Assembly: GCF_900177415.1 (NCBI RefSeq) | Contig: NZ_FXAF01000002.1 | Coordinates: 310,001-374,000 of the forward strand | Reading direction: 5' to 3' | DNA: 64,000 nucleotides | Source: Xaviernesmea oryzae | GTDB taxonomy: Bacteria; Pseudomonadota; Alphaproteobacteria; Rhizobiales; Rhizobiaceae | Shown here: piece after piece, positions 50,133-59,810 of the stretch | Numbering within the stretch: the stretch's first letter is position 1 | How the letters are laid out: each line of letters begins with the position of its first letter | Made by a program: the position numbers and the translations under genes | Notes under the pieces: model-generated | Told to the model about the DNA's origin: nothing | The model's input: only the letters and a program-made list of their open reading frames with translations | The model's database searches: none

Positions 50133-50630
50133 ATGGCCAAGGAAATCGAACGGAAGTTTCTCGTAAAGGACGATGGCTGGCGGGCGGAGGTCTCGTCATC
50201 CTCGGATTTCCTGCAGGCCTATGTCGCTTCCGGTGACGACCGCTCGGTCCGCGTCCGGATCATGGACGGCGCCCGCGCCAGGCTCACCATCAAGCTCGGC
50301 AGGAACCTCCTCGCCCGCGACGAATTCGAATACGACATTCCTCTCGCGGATGCGCAGGAAATGGCCGCGAACGCCGTCGGCATCGTACTCGAGAAGACCC
50401 GCCACGAGGTCGTGCATGAAGGCTATACCTGGGAGGTGGACGTCTATGAGGGCACCTACAAGGGCCTTGTCGTGGCGGAGGTGGAGATAGAGGATGAGGA
50501 CGCGGAGCCGGAATTGCCCGATTGGGTGGGCAAGGAGATCACCGGCGACCGGCGATATTCGAACGTGGTGATGGCGACAGAGGATTTGAGCGGGGAGCTG
50601 TGTCATGGCCTATCGTCTGCGGCCCGCTAA
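50133..50630 (+). CDS. CYTH-domain phosphatase
   Basis: 165 residues. The N-terminal EIERKF motif (residues 4-9) defines the CYTH superfamily. Later conserved basic and acidic residues (VRVRIMDGARARLTIK, EKTRHEV and VAEVEIEDEDAEPELP) line the tunnel that binds triphosphate with metal ions. These proteins are tripolyphosphatases or thiamine triphosphatase-like enzymes. The ATG at 50133 has a distant GGAG. It overlaps the CHAD gene by 26 bases, a common partner. Confidence 0.9.
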   Translation: MAKEIERKFLVKDDGWRAEVSSSSDFLQAYVASGDDRSVRVRIMDGARARLTIKLGRNLLARDEFEYDIPLADAQEMAANAVGIVLEKTRHEVVHEGYTWEVDVYEGTYKGLVVAEVEIEDEDAEPELPDWVGKEITGDRRYSNVVMATEDLSGELCHGLSSAAR

Positions 50631-51588
50631 ACCCTTCACCGCCGAGTTCCGTTCGGTGGCGGAAAGCCAGCTCTCGCACGCGATCCGGCTTCTCGAAGAA
50701 CAGCCCGACGGCCCCCACGAGGCCGTGCACGACGCCCGGAAACGCTTCAAGCGGCTGCGCGCCCTCTACCGGCTGGTCCAGCCGGACGCTAAGGAATTCC
50801 GCCGGCGGGAGAACGACCGCATCCGGGAGATGGCGAAGACGCTGTCCGCCGTGCGCGACGCGACCGCTCTGGTCGAGACCGTGAACTATCTCGCGGAGCA
50901 TGCGGGTTCGCCGGAGGAGATGGCAGCGCTTGCCGTCGCCTCCAAGGCGCTGACGGAGCGGCGCGACCGGATCGCTTCCGAGGAACACGACCTGCCCGCC
51001 AAGATGGCCGCCGCCGCGAAGACCTGCCGCGAGGCGATCGCGGCCCTGCAGGACCTCGATCTCGACGACAATCCGCACAGGACCGCCAAAAGGCTGGCGA
51101 AGGCCTGGAAGAAGCAGCGGCTGAAGGCGCATGGCGCGCTTGCCGCCTGCGAAGCGCACGCGGATGCTGAGGCCTATCACGAGCTTCGCAAATGCGGCCA
51201 GACCTATTGGATGCATCTGTCGCTCGCCGGCGGGATCTGGCCCTCCGCCATGCTCGCCAAACAGAGAGAGGCAAAGGAGCTCGTCGACCTCCTCGGCCAT
51301 GAGCACGACCTTTCCGTGCTGACGGGGCTCGTCAACGAGAACCCGGAGCTTTTCGGCGACGGCGATACGCTGGCGCTCATCCTCGGCGCGATCATCGCGC
51401 GCCAGCAGACGCTGAGACACGAGGCGCTGGAAAAGGCCCGCGAAGTCTTCGCCGACGGCGCGGATGCCGAAAGCGGCTTCGTCGCCCTGCTCTGGGAGAA
51501 GGCGGCGACCGCGTCCCGCAGGAAGCAAAAGGCCGGGGCCTACAAAGCCAACGGCAAGGCCGACAAAGAAACGGCGTTGCGCGGATAG
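50605..51588 (+). CDS. CHAD-domain protein
   Basis: 327 residues. The CHAD fold is an alpha-helical bundle with conserved His and Lys/Arg residues: [19 protein letters not shown] (residues 33-51), [15 protein letters not shown] (near residue 193) and [10 protein letters not shown] (near residue 231). CHAD proteins bind polyphosphate granules, consistent with the adjacent CYTH phosphatase. There is a basic Lys-rich C-terminus. It starts inside the CYTH gene, so translation is coupled. Confidence 0.9.
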   Translation: MAYRLRPAKPFTAEFRSVAESQLSHAIRLLEEQPDGPHEAVHDARKRFKRLRALYRLVQPDAKEFRRRENDRIREMAKTLSAVRDATALVETVNYLAEHAGSPEEMAALAVASKALTERRDRIASEEHDLPAKMAAAAKTCREAIAALQDLDLDDNPHRTAKRLAKAWKKQRLKAHGALAACEAHADAEAYHELRKCGQTYWMHLSLAGGIWPSAMLAKQREAKELVDLLGHEHDLSVLTGLVNENPELFGDGDTLALILGAIIARQQTLRHEALEKAREVFADGADAESGFVALLWEKAATASRRKQKAGAYKANGKADKETALRG

Positions 51589-51611
51589 GCGTCAGCCTGT
51601 ATTTCAGCGCC

Positions 51612-52556
51612 ATGACAGACAACCTGACCCAACCCCGCCCGGAGGCGACCGGCGCCTTCCTCGTGGCCGCGCTCTACCATTTCGCGCGCTTCGAACGCTT
51701 CGAGGCCTTCCGCGAACCGCTGCAGGCGCTGTGCGACGAGAACGGCATCAAGGGCACGCTGCTGATCGCCCGCGAGGGCATCAACGGCACGGTCGCCGGC
51801 TCGGACGAGGCGATCGCCCGCCTCATCGCCTATCTGCGCGCCCAGCCGGAATTCGCCAATCTGGAGCACAAGGAAAGCCGGGCATCGAAGATGCCCTTCC
51901 TGCGCATGAAGGTGCGGCCGAAGAAGGAAATCGTGACGATGGGCGTCGAGGACATCGACCCCAACCGCATCGTCGGCACCTATGTCGATCCGAAGGACTG
52001 GAACGCGCTGATCTCCGATCCGGACACGATCGTCATCGACACGCGCAACGACTACGAGACGGCGATCGGCATCTTCAAGGGCGCCGTCGATCCGAAGACC
52101 AGGACCTTTCGCGAATTTCCGGACTGGGTCAAGAACAATCCCGGCCTGCACAACAAGCCGAAGATCGCCATGTACTGCACCGGCGGCATCCGCTGCGAGA
52201 AGGCGACCGCCTTCATGAAGGAACAGGGCTTTGACGAAGTCTACCACCTCAAGGGCGGCATCCTGAAATACCTGGAGGAAGTGCCTCAAGAGGAAAGCCT
52301 CTGGGAAGGCGCCTGCTTCGTCTTCGACGAGCGCGTCTCGGTCGAGCACGGCTTGAAGGAAGGCAACCACAAGCTCTGCCACGCCTGCCGCAACCCGATC
52401 ACCGCCGAAGAAGTCACCTCCCCCTATTACGAGGAAGGCGTCTCCTGCTCGAACTGCTACCACACGCGCACCGAAGAGGACCGGCTCCGCTACCGTCAGC
52501 GCCAGCACCAGATCGCGCTCGCCAAAAAGCGCGGCCAGAAGCATATCGGCGGGTAG
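51612..52556 (+). CDS. trhO: tRNA uridine(34) hydroxylase, rhodanese-like (TrhO)
   Basis: 314 residues. An N-terminal acylphosphatase-like part ([20 protein letters not shown]) precedes the rhodanese domain ([21 protein letters not shown]). The conserved [16 protein letters not shown] places the reactive Cys at 189 with Cys195 nearby. A C-terminal zinc-ribbon-like Cys cluster (LCHACRNPI, then SCSNCYH) follows. TrhO hydroxylates U34 of certain tRNAs. It follows the CHAD gene by 23 bases; a functional link is not obvious. Confidence 0.93.
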   Translation: MTDNLTQPRPEATGAFLVAALYHFARFERFEAFREPLQALCDENGIKGTLLIAREGINGTVAGSDEAIARLIAYLRAQPEFANLEHKESRASKMPFLRMKVRPKKEIVTMGVEDIDPNRIVGTYVDPKDWNALISDPDTIVIDTRNDYETAIGIFKGAVDPKTRTFREFPDWVKNNPGLHNKPKIAMYCTGGIRCEKATAFMKEQGFDEVYHLKGGILKYLEEVPQEESLWEGACFVFDERVSVEHGLKEGNHKLCHACRNPITAEEVTSPYYEEGVSCSNCYHTRTEEDRLRYRQRQHQIALAKKRGQKHIGG

Positions 52557-52629
52557 ATGTGAAGCTTAGGACAGTTTCCCTCCTGCGCCGGCTGAGCTGA
52601 GTGCTCCGTCAACCGCATATCCGACACCT

Positions 52630-52663
52630 CTTGAAATTCGGATAAAAATATCCGAGTTTCAAG
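52630..52663 (+). promoter_or_regulatory. 34-bp dyad, candidate HicB operator
   Basis: CTTGAAATTCGGATA (52630-52644) and TATCCGAGTTTCAAG (52649-52663) are inverted arms with 14 of 15 matches and an AAAA centre. It ends 20 bases before the hicA ATG, in the promoter. HicB antitoxins bind such dyads to repress their own operon. Confidence 0.65.
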
Positions 52664-52683
52664 ACAGGGGAATGGGGGTGTCC

Positions 52684-52878
52684 ATGGATAAGCGGGATCG
52701 CTTCATCGCCGAACTGCGGGATGAAGCAAGGAAACGAGGGCTATCCTTTCGCATCGACAAGTCCAAAGGCAAAGGAGGACATGCCATGGTGTTCGTAGGA
52801 GACCGATTTACCACCCTCCCAAGCCGGGAAATAGACCCGAAGACAGCGGCAAAGATCAGGAAGGGATTAGGTCTTTGA
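52684..52878 (+). CDS. hicA: HicA-type mRNA interferase toxin
   Basis: 64 residues. The double-stranded-RNA-binding-like fold is recognisable from KGKGGHAMVFVGDRFTTLP (near residue 28), whose His is the catalytic residue. The closing EIDPKTAAKIRKGLGL motif is also typical. The start at 52684 follows GGGGGTGTCC. An ATG 12 bases earlier would bury the ribosome site. The antitoxin gene follows after 54 bases. Confidence 0.92.
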   Translation: MDKRDRFIAELRDEARKRGLSFRIDKSKGKGGHAMVFVGDRFTTLPSREIDPKTAAKIRKGLGL

Positions 52879-52932
52879 GAACGCTGATCTTTTAATAACT
52901 CAGAGGCCAATCGTGGCACGATGGAGACCGAA

Positions 52933-53361
52933 ATGAAGACCTACGCATATGCGGCTCAGTTCGAATCCACGGAGACGGAAGGCGGCTTCGTCGTAACCTT
53001 TCCGGATGTTCCCGAAGCGATCACTGAAGGCGGGGATATGACAGAGGCTCGCGAGATGGCCGCTGACGCTCTCGGCGTCGCATTGCTCACCTATCTCGAA
53101 CTTGGCAGGCCCCTTCCGGACGCGCTGACAGAAGGTACGATGATATCTCCCGATCCCAACGTTGCCGCAAAGATCGCGGTTATCGAAACCTTCGCGTCGG
53201 CAGGCATATCCAGAAGCGAATTGGCGCGGCGCATGGGCAAGGATGAAAAGGAAGCACGGCGCGTGCTGGACCCGAATGTCTCGACCAAGCTGCCGCTGCT
53301 CGTGCAGGCCCTTTCCGCCATGGGCCGACGCCTTGTCGTCGGGCTGGAAGCCGCCGAATGA
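52933..53361 (+). CDS. hicB: HicB-type antitoxin with helix-turn-helix
   Basis: 142 residues. The N-terminal partial RNase-H-like domain (YAAQFESTETEGGFVVTFPDVPEAITEGGDMTEAREMAADAL) binds HicA. The C-terminal Xre-like helix-turn-helix (SRSELARRMGKDEKEARRVLDP) should bind the operator dyad upstream of hicA. The start at 52933 follows GGAGA by 6 bases; an ATG 12 bases earlier is less well placed. Confidence 0.92.
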   Translation: MKTYAYAAQFESTETEGGFVVTFPDVPEAITEGGDMTEAREMAADALGVALLTYLELGRPLPDALTEGTMISPDPNVAAKIAVIETFASAGISRSELARRMGKDEKEARRVLDPNVSTKLPLLVQALSAMGRRLVVGLEAAE

Positions 53362-53367
53362 TCGGGA

Positions 53368-53403
53368 CAAAGGAGCCGGTCCTCGCCTGTGAGAACCGGC
53401 TCC
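53368..53403 (-). terminator. Hairpin terminator between hicB and metQ
   Basis: GGAGCCGGT (53372-53380) and ACCGGCTCC (53395-53403) form a 9-bp stem. On the minus strand it is followed by TTTGTCC, so it should end the metNIQ message; it may also limit readthrough from hicB. Confidence 0.65.
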
Positions 53404-53427
53404 GCGAAGAATTTCAGAAGATCTATA

Positions 53428-54204
53428 TTACCAGGCGGCGATGACCGCGCCGTTGAACGTGGTGTTGACGAAGTCCTTTACCGCATCGCTGTGATAGGCT
53501 TCGATCAGCGTCTTGACCCAGGCGGCGTCCTTGTCCTTCGCGTTGACGGCGATGACGTTGATATAGGGAGCCTTTTCGCCTTCGCGGGCGATCGGGTCGG
53601 TCTTCGGGTTGAGGCCGGCTTCCAGCGCATAGTTGGTGTTGATCACCGAAGCATCCACATCGTCGAGCGAGCGCGGAAGCTGGGCGGCGTCCAGCTCGGC
53701 GAACTCGATGTTCTTCGGGTTCTCGGTAACGTCGGCCGGGCCGATCTTCAGGCCCTTGGCGGCATCCACCTTGATGAGGCCCTGATCGGCGAGGATCAGG
53801 AGCGCGCGGCCGCCGTTCGTCGGATCGTTCGGGATGGCGATCGTGGCGCCGTCCTTCAGCTCGGAAAGGCTCTTCGCCTTCTTGGAATAGACGCCCATCG
53901 GGAAGTTGACGGTCTGGGCGACGCTGACGAGATCGAACTTGCGGTCGGCCACCTGGTTGTCGAGATAGGGCTGGTGCTGGAAGGAATTGGCGTTGAGCTC
54001 GCCGTCCGCCAGCGCCTGGTTCGGCACGACATAGTCGGAGAATTCCAGGATTTCGATATTGAGGCCCTTGGCGGCCGCGATTTCCTTCACCTTTTCCATG
54101 ATCTGGGCATGCGGACCGGGCGTCACGCCGATCTTGATGTCTTCGGCAAAGGCCGTGGCGACGGAGAAGGCGGCGAAGGCGGCCGCCAGGATGAGCTTCT
54201 TCAT
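53428..54204 (-). CDS. metQ: Methionine ABC transporter, substrate-binding protein
   Basis: 258 residues. The signal peptide (MKKLILAAAFAAFSVATAFA) has no lipobox Cys, so the protein is probably released into the periplasm. The NlpA/MetQ family body is clear: IKIGVTPGPHAQIMEKVKEIAAAKGL (residues 23-48) and ANSFQHQPYLDNQVADRKF. NDPTNGGRALLILADQGLIKV follows. It binds methionine or a related compound for MetN/MetI. Third gene of metNIQ, 75 bases after metI, ended by a hairpin. Confidence 0.94.
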   Translation of the reverse strand: MKKLILAAAFAAFSVATAFAEDIKIGVTPGPHAQIMEKVKEIAAAKGLNIEILEFSDYVVPNQALADGELNANSFQHQPYLDNQVADRKFDLVSVAQTVNFPMGVYSKKAKSLSELKDGATIAIPNDPTNGGRALLILADQGLIKVDAAKGLKIGPADVTENPKNIEFAELDAAQLPRSLDDVDASVINTNYALEAGLNPKTDPIAREGEKAPYINVIAVNAKDKDAAWVKTLIEAYHSDAVKDFVNTTFNGAVIAAW

Positions 54205-54279
54205 GGATGTCTCCTTTTATCGTTTGAACGGTTTGTCATGCGGCCAGTCTTGGGAGGCTGGATTTCGGGGATGCCGCAA

Positions 54280-54948
54280 TCAGGTCTTGCGGCTGCGCTT
54301 GTCGAAACGGCGGGCGAGCGCATCGCCGAGGCTCTGGATCGCCTGCACGAGCACGATCAGCACCACGACGACGGCGAGCATCACGTCCGGCATGAAGCGC
54401 TGATAGCCGTAGCGGATGCCGAGATCGCCAAGACCCCCGCCGCCGACCGCACCGACCATGGCCGAATAGCCGACCAGGCTGACGAGCGTGAGGGTGAGCG
54501 CCAGGGTGAGCCCCGGCTTCGCCTCGGCGAGCAGCACCTTGAAGACGATCTGCAGTGGTGTGGCGCCCATGGCGCGGGCGGCCTCGATCAACCCCTTGTC
54601 CACCTCGCGGATCGCCGCCTCCGCAAGCCGCGCGACGAAGGGAATGGTCGCGACGGTGAGCGGCACGATCGCCGCATAGGTGCCGATCGACGTGCCGGTG
54701 ACGAGGCGGGTGAAGGGAATGATCGCCACGACCAGGATGATGAAGGGCGTCGATCGCGCCGCATTGACGATCGCGCCGATGATGCGGTTGCTGACGGGCG
54801 CCGGGAAGAGCTCGCCCTTGCCGCTGGTCGCCAGGAACACGCCGACCGGCAGGCCGATCAGCGAACCGATCAGACCGGCGGCGGCAACCATTTGAAGGGT
54901 TTGCGAAAGCGCCTTGAGGAGCAGGTTGAAGAGCATGTCAGGCGACAT
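54280..54948 (-). CDS. metI: Methionine ABC transporter, permease
   Basis: 222 residues with five membrane helices. The EAA loop is visible as [24 protein letters not shown] (near residue 140). [28 protein letters not shown] is also typical of MetI. The start at 54948 overlaps the metN stop by 11 bases. It forms the inner-membrane channel with MetN and MetQ. Confidence 0.95.
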   Translation of the reverse strand: MSPDMLFNLLLKALSQTLQMVAAAGLIGSLIGLPVGVFLATSGKGELFPAPVSNRIIGAIVNAARSTPFIILVVAIIPFTRLVTGTSIGTYAAIVPLTVATIPFVARLAEAAIREVDKGLIEAARAMGATPLQIVFKVLLAEAKPGLTLALTLTLVSLVGYSAMVGAVGGGGLGDLGIRYGYQRFMPDVMLAVVVVLIVLVQAIQSLGDALARRFDKRSRKT

Positions 54949-56035
54949 AACCGAGCACCTCCGTTTGAAGTCCGGTTTCGCGGTAGAAGCGCTCGGCGCG
55001 GGCCAGCACCTCCGGCGTCGCGGCATAGGAGATGACCAGCGAACCGTAGGGCTCGCCGGCGATCTCGTCGATCGTGCCGGCGATGATGTTCACCTCCGAG
55101 CCGAGCTCCTGGATGAGCTTCGAGATCAAAGGCTGCTGCGCCGTCTCGCCGAAGAAGGTGACGCGCACCACGGCGCGCGAGACGGCCTGCGGCGTCGCGG
55201 CAAGCTTGCGGGCGATCGCTTCCGGCAGCTTGGCGCCGGCAAGCCCGGACAGCAGCGCCCGGGTCGTCTCTTGCTTCGGGTCCGTGAAAACGTCGAAGGT
55301 GCGGCCCTTCTCGATGATCTTGCCGCGGTCGATCACCGCGACATCCGAGGCGATGGTCTTCACCACCTCCATCTCGTGGGTGATGAGCAGAACGGTGAGC
55401 CCGAGTTCGGCATTGATCTGCTTGAGGAGCGCCAGGATCGATTGGGTGGTTTCCGGATCGAGCGCCGAGGTCGCCTCGTCGGACAGGAGCAGTTTCGGCG
55501 AGGTGGCGAGCGCACGGGCGATGCCGACGCGCTGCTTCTGGCCGCCGGAAAGCTCCGAAGGATAACGCCCCGCCTTGTCGCCGAGGCCGACGAGATCGAG
55601 GAGCGGCCCGACCTTGTTCCTGATCGCCTGTCTCCCGAGACCGGCGATTTCGAGCGGCAGCGCGACGTTCTCGAACGCCGTGCGCGAGGAGAGCAGGTTG
55701 AAATGCTGGAAGATCATGCCGATCTGGCGGCGCAGGTCCCGAAGCCCGCTTTCGGCAAGTCCGCCGACTTCGACGCCGTCCACGACGACGCGGCCGGACG
55801 TCGCTTTTTCGAGGCCGTTGACGAGACGGATCAGCGTCGACTTGCCGGCGCCGGAACGGCCGATAATGCCGGTGATGGCGCCCCGGGCGACGGAAAGATC
55901 GATGCCGTCGAGCGCGGTGAACTGGTCCTGGCCGTTGCTGCCGAAGCGCTTGGTCACCGCTTCGAAGGCGACCATGGGTGCGGCCTCTGCCTGGGGCAGC
56001 GGGGCGGAACGGGCCGCGGCATGTGCGAGTTTCAT
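54938..56035 (-). CDS. metN: Methionine ABC transporter, ATP-binding protein
   Basis: 365 residues. Walker A is GRSGAGKST (near residue 59), the signature is LSGGQKQR (near residue 161), and Walker B/D-loop [14 protein letters not shown] follows. The C-terminal NIL domain (from about residue 270; [35 protein letters not shown]) is the methionine-sensing regulatory domain of MetN. The N-terminus has a short extra Ala-rich piece before [12 protein letters not shown]. No SAM-II riboswitch was recognised in the 249 bases upstream. Confidence 0.95.
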   Translation of the reverse strand: MKLAHAAARSAPLPQAEAAPMVAFEAVTKRFGSNGQDQFTALDGIDLSVARGAITGIIGRSGAGKSTLIRLVNGLEKATSGRVVVDGVEVGGLAESGLRDLRRQIGMIFQHFNLLSSRTAFENVALPLEIAGLGRQAIRNKVGPLLDLVGLGDKAGRYPSELSGGQKQRVGIARALATSPKLLLSDEATSALDPETTQSILALLKQINAELGLTVLLITHEMEVVKTIASDVAVIDRGKIIEKGRTFDVFTDPKQETTRALLSGLAGAKLPEAIARKLAATPQAVSRAVVRVTFFGETAQQPLISKLIQELGSEVNIIAGTIDEIAGEPYGSLVISYAATPEVLARAERFYRETGLQTEVLGYVA

Positions 56036-56284
56036 TTCAGGCTCTCAGAGTTCAGTCAGGTCATCCCGGCGACAGGATCGCCGTTTCCGTTCATGCGGCC
56101 CAGTTACAGGACTACGCGGCACATTCGATGACAGGTGACTTTCCGGAGCATTGCGATCGGCTTTCGTCTGAGACCGGGCGGCCTCTTTTCGATGCCGCAT
56201 AAATGCCCGGACACGCACCCGTTTAACAGGGATGATTTTTCAATTATCCTGAAGTACAGGAAAATCTTTCTCGCAGCTGCGAAA

Positions 56285-57658
56285 TCAGACCCGTTTGTGG
56301 TTGCCTTTCGGGAATTGCGAGGCGAGCTCGCGATACCACTTGCCGCTCTTCTTGATCGTCCGCTCCTGGGTCTCGTAATTCACGTGCACGAGACCGAACC
56401 GCATGCGGTAGCCTTCGGCCCATTCGAAATTGTCCATCAGGCTCCAGGCGAAGTACCCCTTCATCGGATAGCCGTCCTCGATGAGGTCTGCCACCACGTT
56501 GAGGTGCTCGATATAATAGTCCAGACGCGGCTGGTCATCCACCTCCCCGTTCACCGGCTCCATGTTGTAGCAGGCGCCGTTCTCGGTGATGTAGCAGTCC
56601 GGCAGGTCGTAGCGGCGGTAGAGACCCTCGACGAGCAGCTTGAGGCCGGGCGCATAGACTTCCCAGCCGATATCCGTCTTGACGTCGCTGGCGCGCTTGG
56701 CTTCCGCCGTCCAGGGAAAATCGCCCCTGCGCTCCGGATCGTCATGGACGCGGAGCGGCGTGTAGTAGTTGAGACCCCACCAGTCGAGTTTCTGGTTGAT
56801 GATCTTGAGGTCGCCCTCCTCCACCGCCGGCATGCGGTCTCCGAGCGCCTCCAGGAATTCCTTGGGGTATTCGCCCTTGAAGACCGGATCGAAGAAGGCG
56901 CCGTTGTGGAACTGGTGGGCGCGTTCCCCGGCGGCGAGATCGGCCGGGCTGCCGGAACCCGGGATGACCGAGCTCGCATTGATGACGATGCCGGCCGGCA
57001 CGTTCGGCGTCACATGGCGGATCGCCTCGACGCCGAGGCGGTGGGCGAGGTTGACATGGTGCATGGCGGCGAGCGCTGCTTCCATGTTCCGCTCGCCCGG
57101 CGCATGGATGCCGTAGAGGTGGCTGAGCCAGACGATGCACCAGGGCTCGTTGAAGGTCGCGACGGCGTCGATCCGGTCTCCGAGCCGGGCCATCACCACC
57201 TTGGCATAGCGCTGGAAGGCATAGGCGGTCGAACGCGCGGCCCAGCCGCCCTCGCCCATCAGCGAAAGCGGCAGGTCCCAATGGTAGAGGGTCGCATAGG
57301 TCTTGATGCCGCGCGCCTTGCAGCCGTCGATCAGCCGGTCGTAGAAATCCAGCCCCTTCTCGTTGATACGGCCGGTGCCTTCCGGAATGATGCGCGGCCA
57401 GGCGATCGAAAACCGATAGGCCTCGACGCCCATGTCCTTGATCAGGTCGAGATCCTCTTCCCAGCGGTTGTAGTGGTCGCAGGCGACATCCCCGTTGTGG
57501 CGCTGATAGACCCGCCCCGGCATGTTCGAGAAGGCATCCCAGATGGAGGGCTTGCGGCCGTCCGCCTTGGTCGAACCTTCGATCTGGTAGGAAGCGGTCG
57601 CAACGCCGAACAGGAAATCGCCGGGGAAGCGGGATGCGAGGGTCTTCGGGTCGGTCAT
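56285..57658 (-). CDS. GH1 beta-glucosidase
   Basis: 457 residues, standard for GH1. The start FPGDFLFGVATASYQIEGS is the family N-terminal motif. The acid/base Glu lies in TFNEPW (Glu171) and the nucleophile in ITENGA (Glu359). It hydrolyses beta-glucosides or related sugars in the cytoplasm (no signal peptide). It closes the sugar catabolic cluster on the minus strand, 295 bases after the Gfo/Idh/MocA gene, probably with its own promoter. Relatives include BglA/BglB of rhizobia. Confidence 0.95.
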   Translation of the reverse strand: MTDPKTLASRFPGDFLFGVATASYQIEGSTKADGRKPSIWDAFSNMPGRVYQRHNGDVACDHYNRWEEDLDLIKDMGVEAYRFSIAWPRIIPEGTGRINEKGLDFYDRLIDGCKARGIKTYATLYHWDLPLSLMGEGGWAARSTAYAFQRYAKVVMARLGDRIDAVATFNEPWCIVWLSHLYGIHAPGERNMEAALAAMHHVNLAHRLGVEAIRHVTPNVPAGIVINASSVIPGSGSPADLAAGERAHQFHNGAFFDPVFKGEYPKEFLEALGDRMPAVEEGDLKIINQKLDWWGLNYYTPLRVHDDPERRGDFPWTAEAKRASDVKTDIGWEVYAPGLKLLVEGLYRRYDLPDCYITENGACYNMEPVNGEVDDQPRLDYYIEHLNVVADLIEDGYPMKGYFAWSLMDNFEWAEGYRMRFGLVHVNYETQERTIKKSGKWYRELASQFPKGNHKRV

Positions 57659-57953
57659 AGCGCCAGTCCACCTGTTTTCCGGATCAGAAAGCTGGTTTTG
57701 TCAGGGGGTTTAGCGAAGCCGCGCATGGTTGTACAGGCTGCAACGGAGATTTCTGCAACGTTACAGAGACGGAATTCAGCCTACGCTCCGTTATCCCTGT
57801 GTTCGTAACAAGGATCCAGCCACGGCGCGTCTGCGCCGTGAATGTTTTCCGGTCTATGAGTCTTCTGCGCCCAAAAAATGGACGCGCCGGATTCCTGCGA
57901 CAAGCCCAGGACTGACGGAGTCATGCATACCGCAACGACACCGCATGGCTCTC

Positions 57954-59126
57954 TCAAACCTTCACCCAGGCGCCGTTCTTCTTCGAGGACGCCACGCAGG
58001 CCTCGACGAAGGCCACACCCTTCACCCCATCGTCGACGGTGGGATAGATGACGCCCTTGTCCAGCTTGGCGCCCTTCTTCTTTGCGTTGATGGCGTGGGC
58101 CGCTTCCGTATAGATCGTCGCGAAGGCTTCCAGATAACCTTCCGGATGGCCGGACGGAATGCGGGACACACGGGCGGCGGCGGGACCGGCGCCGGCGCCG
58201 TTGCGGGTAATCAGACGCTTCGGCTCGCCGAAAGGCGTGAACCACAGGTAGTTCGGATCGGCCTGCACCCATTCGATGCCGCCTTTCGTGCCGTAGACGC
58301 GGATCTTCAGGCCGTTCTCGTGGCCGGGCGCCACCTGGCTGCACCAGAGCATGCCCTTGGCGCCGCCTTCGAAGCGCAGCAGCACATGCGCGTTGTCGTC
58401 CAGCCGGCGGCCCTCGACGAAGCTGTCGAGATCGGCGGCGAGGCTTTCCAGCGTCAGGCCGGTGATGAAGGAGGCGAGGTTATAGGCATGCGTGCCGATA
58501 TCGCCGGTCGAGCCACCCGCACCCGACTGGGCCGGATCGGTGCGCCAGACAGCCTGCTTAGCGCCGGTCTGCTCGACGGCTTCCGTCAGCCAGTCCTGCG
58601 GATATTCCACCTGCACGACACGGATCTTGCCGAGATCGCCGTTCTGCACCATCTCGCGGGCCTGCCGCACCATCGGATAGCCGGTGTAATTGTGGGTGAG
58701 GATGAAGAGCGCGTCGCTTTCGTCCGCCACCTTCTTGAGCTTCTTCGCATCGGCAAGATTGGAGGTCAGCGGCTTGTCGCAGATGACATGGATGCCGCGC
58801 TTCAGGAACTCCTTGGCCGCATCGTAATGGACATGGTTCGGCGTGACGATCGACACCGCCTCGATGCCGTCCTTCAGGCGGGCTTCGCGGATCGCCATCT
58901 CCTTGTAGCTGCCATAGGTGCGCGACGGATCGAGCCCGAGATCGCGGCCCGACGCGATCGCCTTTTCCAGCGTCGACGAGAGAGCCCCCGCCACCAGATC
59001 GAACTGGTCGTCCAGCCGCGCCGCGATACGATGCACCGCGCCGATGAACGCGCCGGCCCCGCCGCCCACCATGCCGAGCCGGATGCGCGGCTCACGCGCC
59101 TGTTCGTCTTTGCCTTCGATTGCCAT
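57954..59126 (-). CDS. Gfo/Idh/MocA-family oxidoreductase
   Basis: 390 residues. The NAD-binding N-terminus reads LGMVGGGAGAFIGAVHR (residues 17-33). The family motif ICDKPLTSNLADAKKL (near residue 115, containing the usual catalytic Lys of the CDKP motif) and HNYTGYPMVRQAREMV follow. GGSTGDIGTHAYNLASFITG contains the His and Asp expected at the active site. It likely oxidises a sugar or inositol-like polyol hydroxyl with NAD. It shares the cluster with a sugar isomerase and ABC transporter, but a TA-like pair separates it from them. Confidence 0.92.
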   Translation of the reverse strand: MAIEGKDEQAREPRIRLGMVGGGAGAFIGAVHRIAARLDDQFDLVAGALSSTLEKAIASGRDLGLDPSRTYGSYKEMAIREARLKDGIEAVSIVTPNHVHYDAAKEFLKRGIHVICDKPLTSNLADAKKLKKVADESDALFILTHNYTGYPMVRQAREMVQNGDLGKIRVVQVEYPQDWLTEAVEQTGAKQAVWRTDPAQSGAGGSTGDIGTHAYNLASFITGLTLESLAADLDSFVEGRRLDDNAHVLLRFEGGAKGMLWCSQVAPGHENGLKIRVYGTKGGIEWVQADPNYLWFTPFGEPKRLITRNGAGAGPAAARVSRIPSGHPEGYLEAFATIYTEAAHAINAKKKGAKLDKGVIYPTVDDGVKGVAFVEACVASSKKNGAWVKV

Positions 59127-59176
59127 GAAATATCCTCTCCTCGAAAAATTATCTGCCGGTCAGCAAAGGTGTGCCG

Positions 59177-59590
59177 TCAGGAGCCGTTCGCCGTCTTCCG
59201 GGGGCGGCCGCCCTTTGCTCCATTCGCACGGCTTGCTGCCACTTTCGCCGATGATCTGGATTGCCCGCCCTTGCGCTGCGCTTCCATGAAGGTTCGACTA
59301 CCGAAAATACCGCTCATGAGACCGGAGATCGAATAATCGACATCCAGGCTTTCCCAGTGCAGACCGGTCTCGCCGAGAAGCTCCACCTCTGCCAGCTGTT
59401 CGTCCGCGGCATCCGTCAGGCCTTCCAGCGAACGCGCCGGGACCATGAAGGCAGCGCCGTTCGCAAACTCGACGACGATGCGGCCGGACGAGGCATCGAA
59501 ACGAACGGAGACCGGAATCGGTCTCCGCGACCGCTCCGTTTCCCATCGCCGTTTGGCCTCGGCGAGTTCTGTGTCCGTGACTTCAACCAT
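59177..59590 (-). CDS. DUF2442 family protein, antitoxin-like
   Basis: 137 residues. The DUF2442 core lies at about residues 22-90: PVSVRFDASSGRIVVEFANGAAFMVP, then the LVGETGLHWESLDVDYSI-type block. The C-terminal tail is basic and Ala/Ser/Gly-rich (VAASRANGAKGGRPRKT), which may contact DNA. DUF2442 genes are regularly paired with DUF4160 genes, as here, and are suspected toxin-antitoxin modules, but function is unproven. The start at 59590 overlaps the DUF4160 stop by 8 bases. It ends 51 bases before the Gfo/Idh/MocA gene. Confidence 0.78.
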   Translation of the reverse strand: MVEVTDTELAEAKRRWETERSRRPIPVSVRFDASSGRIVVEFANGAAFMVPARSLEGLTDAADEQLAEVELLGETGLHWESLDVDYSISGLMSGIFGSRTFMEAQRKGGQSRSSAKVAASRANGAKGGRPRKTANGS

Positions 59591-59810
59591 GGTATTTCCT
59601 CCAGGTCTCCTGGAATAATTGCCGGTTCGCCTCGGTGACCGCTACCGCCCGCCGGACATCCCGGTCGGACATCCCACCCTGGGCCAGAACCTTCAGCGTC
59701 ACGATATCGATGCGCGCTTCGCCGTCGCCGTAGACATGGACGTGAGGCGGCTCGTGATCCGCGGTGTAGATGACGAACCGCAGTCCATGCTGCCTAAGGA
59801 CGGTGACCAT
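59583..59810 (-). CDS. DUF4160 family protein, toxin-like partner
   Basis: 75 residues. The DUF4160 signature is LRQHGLRFVIYTADHEPPHVHVYGDGEARIDI, including the EPPHVHV motif near residue 20, followed by a helical GGMSDRDVRRAVAVTEANRQLF. The ATG at 59810 is used; a TTG 33 bases upstream has no ribosome site. The pair lies between the sugar isomerase and Gfo/Idh/MocA genes, all on the minus strand. Base composition just upstream (59815-59880) is AT-richer than the surroundings, hinting at an acquired cassette. Confidence 0.78.
   Translation of the reverse strand: MVTVLRQHGLRFVIYTADHEPPHVHVYGDGEARIDIVTLKVLAQGGMSDRDVRRAVAVTEANRQLFQETWRKYHG

Noticed and set aside
56036..56284. SAM riboswitch upstream of metN
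   Set aside because: I looked for the SAM-II pseudoknot pattern and found no convincing match; only weak hairpins are visible.
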